DNA from: DASZYF01 sp035545535
GTDB taxonomy: Bacteria > Actinomycetota > Actinomycetes > Mycobacteriales > CAJCIY01
Length of the DNA stretch: 13,511 bases
Reading direction: 5' to 3'
Assembly (NCBI GenBank): GCA_035545535.1
Contig: DASZYF010000147.1
Location: 1 to 13,511 of the forward strand
A model generated the notes under the pieces. The model was not told where the DNA came from, did no database searches, and saw only the letters and a program-made list of their open reading frames with translations. Every line of letters begins with the position of its first letter. Position 1 is the stretch's first letter. Positions 7,047 through 12,839 of this stretch are shown here, in pieces. Made by a program: the position numbers and the translations under genes.

Positions 7047-8239
7047 TGTACCCGCTCCTCGACGGCATCCGCATCCTCGACCTGACGCGGCTCATCCCCG
7101 CTGCGCACGTCACCCAGAAGCTGGCGGACCTCGGGGCCGACGTCATCAAGGTCGAGACGCCCGGGGCCGGTGACAACCTGCGCCTGATGCCGCCGCAGCG
7201 CAACGGCGTGGGCACGGCCTACCTCCAGCTCAACCGCAACAAGCGCAGCCTGACCCTCGACGTCCGGCAACCCGAGGGCCATGCCCTCTTCCTCGAGCTG
7301 CTCGCGACCGCCGACGCGGTCGTGCAGGTCTCGACCCCCGGCGCGTTCGCGCGCATCGGCCTCGACTACGAGTCGCTGCGCGCGCACAAGCCCGACCTCG
7401 TCTACACCGAGCTCTCCGCGTTCGGTCAGACCGGGCCGTGGCGCGACATGCCCGCGCACGGGTACAACATGATGGCCGTCGCGGGCAACCTCGCGGTCGA
7501 GTGGGACGCCGACGGCAGACCTCAGCTCGGTCCGGACGACGGCATGAAGCGCGAGGCCGGCATCCTCTGGGGCACCGCGGCGCTGGCGACGCTCGCCGCC
7601 CTCATCCAGAAGCTGCGCACGGGTCGGGGGCAGTACATCGACGCGTCGTTCTGGGATGAGTCGGTCGCGGAGTCGTTCGCCCGCGCTGAGGTGCTCGACG
7701 GAGCGCCGTCGGTCATGAAGACGTTCGACGCGCGCAACGCGCCCCGCTACAACGTGTACGCGACCGCCGACGGTGGCGTGCTCTTCGTCGGCGTGCTCGA
7801 GCGGCCCTTCTGGGAACGGTTCTGCCAGGTGGTCGGTCACGAGGAGTGGATCCCGCGCGCCCGGTTCGACCTCCCGATCGACAACGGCGCCTACGACCCC
7901 GAGCTGCGCGACCTCATCCAGGACGTCCTTGCCACGCGTGACCGCGACGACTGGGTCGCACGGTTCGTCGCGGCCGGCGTGCCGGTCTCACCCGTCGTGA
8001 CCACCGACGAGGAGCTCCTGTCCAGCGAGCACCTCGTCGCCCGGGAGATGGTCGCGACCGCCACGCATCCCGTCTACGGCCCGGTGTCGAGCTTCCGGCC
8101 GCCGTTCCGCCTGCCCGGGACCGACTTCGTGGTCCGCCACCCGCCACCGCTGCTCGGCGACCACACGGCCGACATCCTGCACGAGCTGGGCCGCAGCGCC
8201 GCCGAGCTCGAGGACCTGCGCGCCCGCGGCATCGTCTGA
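7046..8239 (+). CDS. CaiB/BaiF family CoA-transferase (single domain)
   Basis: A 397-aa class III CoA-transferase of normal length. Family features: PLLDGIRILDLTRLIP at the start, LADLGADVIKVETPGAGD, NRNKRSLTLDVRQPEG, SAFGQTGPWRDMPAHG, LRTGRGQYIDAS, and a C-terminal PPLLGDHTADIL. The residue placed where the family has the anhydride-forming Asp is Glu170 (MKREAGILWG), going by spacing from TGRGQ; there is no Asp closer than DD164-165. Such a change could alter the mechanism or be tolerated in this subfamily. It is the last gene of the operon, starting on the base that ends the preceding gene (TGATG). CoA donor and acceptor are unknown; a dicarboxylic or branched acid is plausible from context only. 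Confidence 0.9.
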   Translation: MYPLLDGIRILDLTRLIPAAHVTQKLADLGADVIKVETPGAGDNLRLMPPQRNGVGTAYLQLNRNKRSLTLDVRQPEGHALFLELLATADAVVQVSTPGAFARIGLDYESLRAHKPDLVYTELSAFGQTGPWRDMPAHGYNMMAVAGNLAVEWDADGRPQLGPDDGMKREAGILWGTAALATLAALIQKLRTGRGQYIDASFWDESVAESFARAEVLDGAPSVMKTFDARNAPRYNVYATADGGVLFVGVLERPFWERFCQVVGHEEWIPRARFDLPIDNGAYDPELRDLIQDVLATRDRDDWVARFVAAGVPVSPVVTTDEELLSSEHLVAREMVATATHPVYGPVSSFRPPFRLPGTDFVVRHPPPLLGDHTADILHELGRSAAELEDLRARGIV

Positions 8240-8300
8240 CGCGCGGGCTCCACGACGGTGCTCATGCGGAGGCCCCGTCGTAGCGAGGAGCGAGCCCACG
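8240..8300. terminator. Possible structured terminator at a convergent gene junction
   Basis: The CoA-transferase gene ends at 8239 and the minus-strand flavin-reductase gene ends at 8262. The junction holds ACGACGG (8252-8258) pairing with CCGTCGT (8275-8281), nested inside GGGCTC (8245-8250) pairing with GAGCCC (8292-8297), with an asymmetric bulge. No U-tract follows on either strand, so an intrinsic terminator is not proved. Confidence 0.3.
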
Positions 8301-8867
8301 CATGACCCGGCAGTGGTCCTCCTGCGGGTGGTGGTTCGCCTCGTACTGCGCGATCCACTCCGGTGGGAGCTTGCCCCACGCCTCGCCGACCGTGAGCTTT
8401 CCGCCCGCGTGCTGGCGCTCGGCGGCGACGACGTCGGCCAGGAACAGCGTGTTCTCATCGGCATCCAGAGACCGGACGACGCGGCACTCGAGGTAGGCGA
8501 GCGCCCCGGTGAGGATCGGTGCGCCCGTGACGCCACGCTTGGTGTCAAGGGCACCGAGCTTGTCGCCGTCCCGCCCGGAGCTGCCGCCGAGCGTCATGAA
8601 GATGCGCATCGAGGTGTCGATGATCTCGGGCGCGTTCCCGAGGACGTGCGCGACGAAGACGCCCGAGGTCGCGATGAGGTCGTGGCTGAAGTTGTACTTC
8701 GTGATGCTCACGGTCACCCTCGGCGCCTCCGGGACGATCCCGCCGGGCGCGAGCGACAACGACATCAGCCCGTTGTCGCGCTCACCGGCCCGCGTGGTGA
8801 TCGCGGCCGGGATGGGCTTCAGGCCCTGTGCGACGAACGCGGCCGCCTTCAGATCGGGTTCATCCAT
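8262..8867 (-). CDS. Flavin reductase-like, FMN-binding split-barrel protein
   Basis: About 201 aa from the ATG at 8867. The sequence fits the flavin reductase/FMN-binding domain: LKPIPAAITTRAGERDNGLMSLSLAPGG (in pieces) near the N-terminus, then TVSITKYNFSHDLI, SGVFVAHVLG and a mid-protein LAYLECRVV strand. Such proteins bind FMN and either reduce flavin with NAD(P)H for a partner monooxygenase or act alone as oxidoreductases. The C-terminal 40 residues (KLPPEWIAQYEANHHPQEDHCR) are beyond the core barrel. A GTG at 8897 would add 10 residues but abuts its would-be ribosome site (GGAGTG), so 8867 is preferred, although no clear Shine-Dalgarno precedes it. It lies 66 nt downstream of a small minus-strand gene and both read away from the TetR gene, so it is a probable member of that repressor's regulon. 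No monooxygenase partner is in the window. Confidence 0.85.
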   Translation of the reverse strand: MDEPDLKAAAFVAQGLKPIPAAITTRAGERDNGLMSLSLAPGGIVPEAPRVTVSITKYNFSHDLIATSGVFVAHVLGNAPEIIDTSMRIFMTLGGSSGRDGDKLGALDTKRGVTGAPILTGALAYLECRVVRSLDADENTLFLADVVAAERQHAGGKLTVGEAWGKLPPEWIAQYEANHHPQEDHCRVMRGLAPRYDGASA

Positions 8868-8933
8868 CGCGCCATTGAATACCAGCCGCCGGCTCACTCC
8901 GCGAGCACAGATCGCGCGGGGCTCGCAACGCGC

Positions 8934-9137
8934 CTACGAGCGCGGCGGCGATTCCGCCCGGACCTGCTGGCTGCAGGTCCGGCAGGTCAACGCCGCGTCA
9001 GCCTGGAACGGCTGCTGGAGCAGCATCGTGATGCGACCGGCGCCGCACAGGGCCTCGTGGCGCCATCGCCGCTTGACCGCTGTGTGGATGGTCGATGACG
9101 AGCGGACCAGTCCGGCCCGCCACGATCCGACGCTCAC
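8934..9137 (-). CDS. Small Cys-containing protein, possible zinc-ribbon-like, unknown function
   Basis: A 67-aa frame starting with GTG at 9137, preceded on its strand by a strong AAGGGGAG ribosome site. Third codon positions are mostly G or C, as in a real gene of this genome. The C-terminal half has Cys31 in HEALCGAGR and Cys52/Cys55 in TCRTC, separated by a hydrophobic/acidic stretch (QQPFQADAAL). This resembles one half of a small zinc ribbon, with His27 a possible fourth ligand in place of a missing Cys after CGAG. I do not recognise the family. It is divergent from the TetR gene, with a palindromic operator and a shared CTAG promoter core just upstream, and the flavin-reductase gene follows, which argues it is expressed. 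A perfect 10-bp hairpin (8958-8982) lies in its last codons. It could still be non-coding leader. Confidence 0.5.
   Translation of the reverse strand: MSVGSWRAGLVRSSSTIHTAVKRRWRHEALCGAGRITMLLQQPFQADAALTCRTCSQQVRAESPPRS
8958..8982. repeat. Perfect 10-bp inverted repeat (hairpin)
   Basis: CCGGACCTGC (8958-8967) and GCAGGTCCGG (8973-8982) are exact reverse complements with a 5-nt loop. The hairpin overlaps the final codons of the small minus-strand gene and lies about 90 nt upstream of the flavin-reductase start. It has no U-tract. It might modulate RNA stability or read-through, or be a coding coincidence. Confidence 0.5.
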
Positions 9138-9148
9138 TCCACTCCCCT

Positions 9149-9168
9149 TACTTGCCGCCCGGCAAGTA
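9149..9168. promoter_or_regulatory. Palindromic operator, probable TetR binding site
   Basis: Arms TACTTGCCG (9149-9157) and CGGCAAGTA (9160-9168) are perfect 9-bp inverted repeats around a 2-bp CC centre. Size, symmetry and place fit a TetR-family operator. It covers the expected -35 region of the rightward TetR promoter and the start of the leftward transcript. Binding by the adjacent regulator is inferred. Confidence 0.75.
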
Positions 9169-9174
9169 TGCCGC

Positions 9175-9184
9175 ACGCTAGGCT
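9175..9184. promoter_or_regulatory. Overlapping divergent -10 elements sharing one CTAG
   Basis: On the plus strand TAGGCT (9179-9184) fits TANNNT and would start the TetR transcript near 9191. On the minus strand the same CTAG gives TAGCGT (9180-9175), starting the leftward transcript near 9168. No convincing -35 element is seen for either. The arrangement places the 20-bp palindrome where a bound repressor could block both directions. Confidence 0.5.
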
Positions 9185-9219
9185 CGCGTCGTACGAGAAC
9201 GCCGAGCCGGGGGTGTGCC

Positions 9220-9810
9220 ACGCCTCGTCCGAAGCTGCAGACGGTCACCGAACGCGACGACGTCGGGACGCGTGAGCTGATCCTCAGCACCGCGTTGGAC
9301 CTGTTCCGGCAGCAGGGCTACAGCGCGACGTCGCTACGGCAGATCTCCGACGCGATCGGGACGACCAAGGCCGCGCTCTACTACCACTTCCCGGCGAAGG
9401 AGCAGATCCTCCTCGAGATCGCCCGACCCCTGGTCGACGACCTGAGCGGCTTCGTGACCGAGCTGCGAACACCGCACCGCGCCGGCCATCGGACCGAGAC
9501 CGCAGTGCTTCGCCGCTACCTCGGGATCCTCATCGAGCAGGCGCACATCCTGCAGATCCTCAGCACCGATCCGGAGAGCCAGAACCACCCCGACATCGGG
9601 CGCCGCGTGCGGACGCTGATCGAGGCGATCCACAACCACCTCAGCGGACCCGACGCCGACGTCCAGCGCAAGGTCCGCGTCGCCTGCGCGATCGGGGCCC
9701 TCACGAACGGCGTCGCCTCGACCAGCCCGGCCACCGCCCGGAAGCACGCCGACCTCATCCTCGAGGCGTCCCGGGCTGCGCTCGGCGTGAAGGCACCGAA
9801 GCCGGGCTGA
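9220..9810 (+). CDS. TetR/AcrR family transcriptional repressor (start codon uncertain, possibly ACG)
   Basis: A DNA-binding repressor with a normal TetR N-terminal domain: ELILSTALDLFRQQGY, then the helix-turn-helix TSLRQISDAIGTTKAALYYHF, then PAKEQIL. The ligand-binding C-terminal domain is variable. Starting at ACG 9220 gives 196 aa beginning PRPKLQ, the usual family length and N-terminus, with GGGGG (9209-9213) six bases upstream. No in-frame ATG, GTG or TTG exists in this stretch. The nearest canonical ones, ATG 9088 and GTG 9082, would add 44-46 low-complexity residues and lie upstream of the operator and the predicted promoter; CTG 9235 is another choice. Either a rare ACG start, an ATG-to-ACG change, or a sequencing indel explains this. 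It likely represses itself and the divergent small-protein/flavin-reductase pair; the ligand is probably an acyl-CoA or related compound (inference). Confidence 0.85.
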   Translation, partial: TPRPKLQTVTERDDVGTRELILSTALDLFRQQGYSATSLRQISDAIGTTKAALYYHFPAKEQILLEIARPLVDDLSGFVTELRTPHRAGHRTETAVLRRYLGILIEQAHILQILSTDPESQNHPDIGRRVRTLIEAIHNHLSGPDADVQRKVRVACAIGALTNGVASTSPATARKHADLILEASRAALGVKAPKPG

Positions 9811-9834
9811 ACGCGCTCGGCGCCGCCCCCACCC

Positions 9835-9892
9835 TTGACGCGTGAGGCGCATCACAGTTGACTGATTTGTCTAGGTTAACTTGGTGGGAGGG
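9835..9892 (+). promoter_or_regulatory. Promoter and ribosome site of the secreted hydrolase gene
   Basis: The 88-bp gap after the TetR gene has an unusually AT-rich patch. TAGGTT (9872-9877) is identical to the -10 element of the amidohydrolase operon, and the flanks also agree (TCTAGGTT then C/A then AC). TTGACG (9835-9840) and TTGACT (9858-9863) are present, but neither is at standard spacing from TAGGTT. AGTTGAC (9856-9862) and GTTAACT (9875-9881) form an imperfect inverted repeat. GGGAGGG (9886-9892) is an excellent Shine-Dalgarno for the GTG at 9899. Confidence 0.5.
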
Positions 9893-9898
9893 ACGCGC

Positions 9899-11917
9899 GT
9901 GGGCACGGCACGGGTGCGCAGCGGAGCCGCCGCCGCGGCGCTCGCGCTGGGCCTCGTCGGAGCCGGGGCAGCCGCGCCCCGACCGGCTCAGGCCGCAGCG
10001 GGGCGGCTGCTGTGCAACGTCGCCGTCCCCATGTCGGACGGCGTGCAGCTCAGCGCGAACGTGGCGTTGCCGGCGGCGACGGGTCGCCATCCGACGATCC
10101 TGACGGTCACGCCGTACGGGAAGAACGGCAGCACGCCGCCGCTCACGGGCTGCACCGACCCGTCGACGGGCGACCTCGACCTGACCGGAGCCGGGTACGC
10201 GGTCGTCATCGTCGACGAGCGGGGCACCGGCAACTCGCAGGGGACGGCCGACCTGTCCGGACCGTCGGTCGTGCGCGACGGCGAGGACATCCTCGACTGG
10301 ATCCAGGCGCAGCCCTGGTCCAACGGCAAGGTCGGCAACATCGGGTGCTCCGCGCTGGGGATGTCGACGCTCTACACGCTGCAAGGCGAGCAGCAGCGCC
10401 TCGCCGAGGGCAAGCCGAAGGCGATCTATGCCTCGTGGGCGGACTCGCCGCCGGCGTACGACCAGTACCGCGACGTCTCCTACGACCCCGGCGGCGCCGG
10501 GTCCGGAGCCATCTCCATCCTCGCCCCCGCCCTCATCTACGAGGGGACCGGGAGCAACAACCCCACGGACCCTGCGCAGCTCAAGGCCATCATCGACCAG
10601 GCGCCGGGCGCGTCCGCCTACGCCCAGTACGCACTCGACTTCCAGACCGACGGGCCCCTGGCCTACGACCAGCCGTTCTGGCAGGACCGCAAGTTCGAGC
10701 CGGCGGCGGCGAGCGTGAAGACGCCGGTCATGATCACCGCGGCGTCGTACGACCTCGTCGCCATCCAGAAGGCAGCGGTGGACACCTGGATGGGCCTCAC
10801 GCACTCGGCGAAGCGCGTGCTGCTGTACTCGCCCGGCTATCACTGCGCTCCGACGCACCAGGACACCCTCGGCCACGGCTCGCGCGCGCAGCTGGTGAAG
10901 GCGTGGTTCGACCACTACCTGCAGGGCACCCGCAACGGCATCCAGGACCTGCCCGACGTGAGCTTCTTCCCGATCAACGGGACGGGCTGGGACCACTACG
11001 CGTCGTTCCCGGTGCCGCACACGCGGTACGTGTCGTACTACCTCGGGGACGGACCGACGGGGACGTCGAGGTCCTTGCACGACGGGTCCCTCACGACGCT
11101 GCCGCCGACGGACGCCGGAGCGGACCAGACGCCGTACCTGCCGCCCGTCACGGGCCAGTGCTCCAACTCGGCCATCGCCAACGCGACGGGCATCGTCGTG
11201 CCGCCGTTCTGCTCCACCGACAACCGGGCGGCGGAGGTGAGCGACCTGACCTACACGTCGGCCCCGCTCGCCACGACCACGAAGATCGCCGGGCTGATCA
11301 CGGCCGACATCTGGGCTGAGCTCAACCGGACCGACGGGACCGTGGACGCCACCGTCACGGACGTGCACCCGGACGGCACGTCGCAGCCGCTGGAGACGGG
11401 ATGGCTGCGCGCCACCAACCGCGCCGTCGACCCGGCGAGGTCGCTCATCGTGCCCGGGGGCCTGGACGTCGAGCCGTACCACCCGGACACGCTGGCGGCG
11501 AAGCGGGCCGTGCCGGTGGGCCTGGCGCAGGAGTACGAGGTGCAGATCAACCCGACATCCGCAGTGCTCGCGGCGGGCGACCGGATCCGCGTCGACATCT
11601 CGGCGACCGACGCCGGGGTGCTGCCCTCCGCCTCGCAGATCGCCGCCATGGCGGGCGAGACCATGACGGTGGTGCACGGCCCTCAGCACCGGTCGCGGAT
11701 CATCCTGCCGCTCGTCGACACCGCGGTGGGCGGAGCGACCTCCCCGCCTCGGTCCGGGAGCACCAAGAGCGGGGCGGGACGAGCGGGTGGGCCGGGTCGC
11801 GTCGCCGCGCCGACGCGGGCGTTGGCCGCCACCGGAGGGCCCGGCTGGACGGCCGGTGCCGGCCTGGTCCTCCTCCTGGGCGGGGCAGCGCTGCTGCGAC
11901 GACGCCGGCGCGTCTAG
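9899..11917 (+). CDS. Secreted CocE/NonD (S15-like) serine hydrolase with sortase-type C-terminal anchor
   Basis: A 672-aa extracytoplasmic alpha/beta hydrolase of the CocE/NonD, X-Pro dipeptidyl-peptidase-like group. Layout: signal peptide (residues 1 to about 32, RVRS then AAAAALALGL, cleavage probably after AQA); hydrolase fold opening with MSDGVQLSANVALP; DERGTGNSQG at 106-115; nucleophile elbow GCSALG with Ser151; probable Asp285 (ASYDLVA) and His315 (PGYHC); a C-terminal jelly-roll domain at about 450-605 with IVPGGLDVEPYHP and GDRIRVDISAT; a Pro/Gly/Ser linker; then LAATG (642-646), a hydrophobic stretch (651-666) and RRRRRV. LAATG fits the LAXTG signal of class E sortases, so the enzyme is likely attached to the wall. 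GTG 9899 is chosen for its GGGAGGG site; TTG 9881 is in frame but unlikely. It could be an esterase, amidase or peptidase on extracellular substrates. Confidence 0.9.
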   Translation: MGTARVRSGAAAAALALGLVGAGAAAPRPAQAAAGRLLCNVAVPMSDGVQLSANVALPAATGRHPTILTVTPYGKNGSTPPLTGCTDPSTGDLDLTGAGYAVVIVDERGTGNSQGTADLSGPSVVRDGEDILDWIQAQPWSNGKVGNIGCSALGMSTLYTLQGEQQRLAEGKPKAIYASWADSPPAYDQYRDVSYDPGGAGSGAISILAPALIYEGTGSNNPTDPAQLKAIIDQAPGASAYAQYALDFQTDGPLAYDQPFWQDRKFEPAAASVKTPVMITAASYDLVAIQKAAVDTWMGLTHSAKRVLLYSPGYHCAPTHQDTLGHGSRAQLVKAWFDHYLQGTRNGIQDLPDVSFFPINGTGWDHYASFPVPHTRYVSYYLGDGPTGTSRSLHDGSLTTLPPTDAGADQTPYLPPVTGQCSNSAIANATGIVVPPFCSTDNRAAEVSDLTYTSAPLATTTKIAGLITADIWAELNRTDGTVDATVTDVHPDGTSQPLETGWLRATNRAVDPARSLIVPGGLDVEPYHPDTLAAKRAVPVGLAQEYEVQINPTSAVLAAGDRIRVDISATDAGVLPSASQIAAMAGETMTVVHGPQHRSRIILPLVDTAVGGATSPPRSGSTKSGAGRAGGPGRVAAPTRALAATGGPGWTAGAGLVLLLGGAALLRRRRRV

Positions 11918-11947
11918 GCGCGGGCGCTCCCCCGCGACGAGCGGCGA

Positions 11948-11972
11948 GCCGGCACCGTGCCGGCCCTAGCAT
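11948..11972 (+). promoter_or_regulatory. Leaderless promoter with adjacent 17-bp palindrome
   Basis: TAGCAT (11967-11972) is a TANNNT -10 element placed 6 bp before the GTG start of the thioesterase, the spacing at which transcription would begin on the start codon itself. GCCGGCAC (11948-11955), C, GTGCCGGC (11957-11964) is a perfect palindrome two bases upstream, suited to be an operator or the stem of a terminator for the preceding gene, though no U-tract follows it. No Shine-Dalgarno is visible. Confidence 0.5.
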
Positions 11973-11978
11973 CAGCGC

Positions 11979-12791
11979 GTGGTCACCGATGCTCCGGATC
12001 ACGGTGGTCACATCACCGACGTGGCCACGCTGCTCGAGCTGGATCAGCTCGAACGCGACATCTTCCGCGGCCACAACGCGCGGCACGGCGACCCGTCGGG
12101 GCCGCTGTACGGCGGGCAGGTCGCCGCGCAGGCGCTGCGCGCGGCCGGCCTCACCGTCGCTGACGACCGGCTCCCGCACTCCCTGCACGGCTACTTCCTG
12201 CGCGCGGGTCGCCGCGACCAGCCGGTGGTCTACCTCGTCGACCGCGACCGCGACGGCCGGTCGTTCTCGGCGCGCCACGTGCGCGCGGTGCAGAACGGCG
12301 AAGTCATCTTCTCGATGCTCGCGAGCTTCACGACCGAGCAGACCGGCGAGGAGTACGAGGTGCCCGCAACTCGTCCCGCGGGTGCGCCCGAGGACCATCC
12401 CGTCGGCGGGTGGGACGCTCTCGTCGAGACCCGCGAGGTCACGCTCAGCGACGCGTGGCACGACCCCCTGTCGGACCTGCTCTGGGTGCGCATCCCGGCG
12501 CCGTTCCCCGACGACCCCGCGCTGCAGGCGTGCGGCCTGACGTACCTGTCCGACTTCGGATCAGGGTTTGCCATGCTGCGCCGGCCCGGCCTGCCGGTGA
12601 CCGGGCCGAGCATCGACCACGTGCTCTGGTTCCACCGACCCATCCGCGTCGACGACTGGGTGCTGATCGACCTCCGCCCGGTGCGGGTCTCCGGCGCGCG
12701 CGGCTCCTACCTCGGGACCCTGCGCAGCCGGGACGGAGACCTCGGCGCCGTCGTCGGACAGGAGATGCTCCTGCGCGGCGCGCGTCCGTAG
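11979..12791 (+). CDS. tesB: Acyl-CoA thioesterase II (TesB-like)
   Basis: A 270-aa double hot-dog thioesterase that hydrolyses acyl-CoA to free acid and CoA in the cytoplasm. N-terminal hot-dog: LYGGQVAAQALRAA and LHGYFLRAG, then RDGRSFSARHVRAVQNGEVIF in pieces. C-terminal hot-dog: LTYLSDFGSG, SIDHVLWFHRP and GQEMLLRG. Compared with E. coli TesB, whose catalytic set is Asp204, Thr228 and Gln278, the corresponding residues are Asp192, Ser211 and Gln261; Ser for Thr keeps the hydroxyl. The start is GTG with no ribosome site but a -10 element 6 bp upstream, so the mRNA is probably leaderless. The gene stands alone between a secreted hydrolase and a convergent gene. It may release acids or spare CoA during the catabolism encoded upstream (inference). 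Confidence 0.92.
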   Translation: MVTDAPDHGGHITDVATLLELDQLERDIFRGHNARHGDPSGPLYGGQVAAQALRAAGLTVADDRLPHSLHGYFLRAGRRDQPVVYLVDRDRDGRSFSARHVRAVQNGEVIFSMLASFTTEQTGEEYEVPATRPAGAPEDHPVGGWDALVETREVTLSDAWHDPLSDLLWVRIPAPFPDDPALQACGLTYLSDFGSGFAMLRRPGLPVTGPSIDHVLWFHRPIRVDDWVLIDLRPVRVSGARGSYLGTLRSRDGDLGAVVGQEMLLRGARP

Positions 12792-12839
12792 ACAGGCGCG
12801 GGTGCGACCCCGCGGACCGGCGCGGGCCTCGCAGCAGTA
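12792..12839. terminator. Convergent intergenic gap with a possible hairpin
   Basis: The thioesterase and the minus-strand SnoaL-like gene end toward each other across this gap. CCCGCG (12809-12814) can pair with CGCGGG (12821-12826) around a 6-nt loop. No U-tract is seen on either side, so termination here is only suggested. Confidence 0.3.

Noticed and set aside
8509..9087. Upstream extension of the TetR reading frame
   Set aside because: It overlaps the flavin-reductase gene on the other strand, has no domain, and would start far upstream of the operator and promoter of the regulator.
8313..9098. 261-codon plus-strand frame over the flavin-reductase region
   Set aside because: Shadow of the minus-strand gene, with no family match and Arg/Asp-rich composition.
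9755..11689. Long 644-codon open frame on the minus strand opposite the secreted hydrolase
   Set aside because: It is a GC-rich antisense shadow of the CocE-type gene, rich in Arg/Val/Gly with no recognisable domain. The plus-strand frame has a signal peptide, catalytic motifs and a ribosome site.
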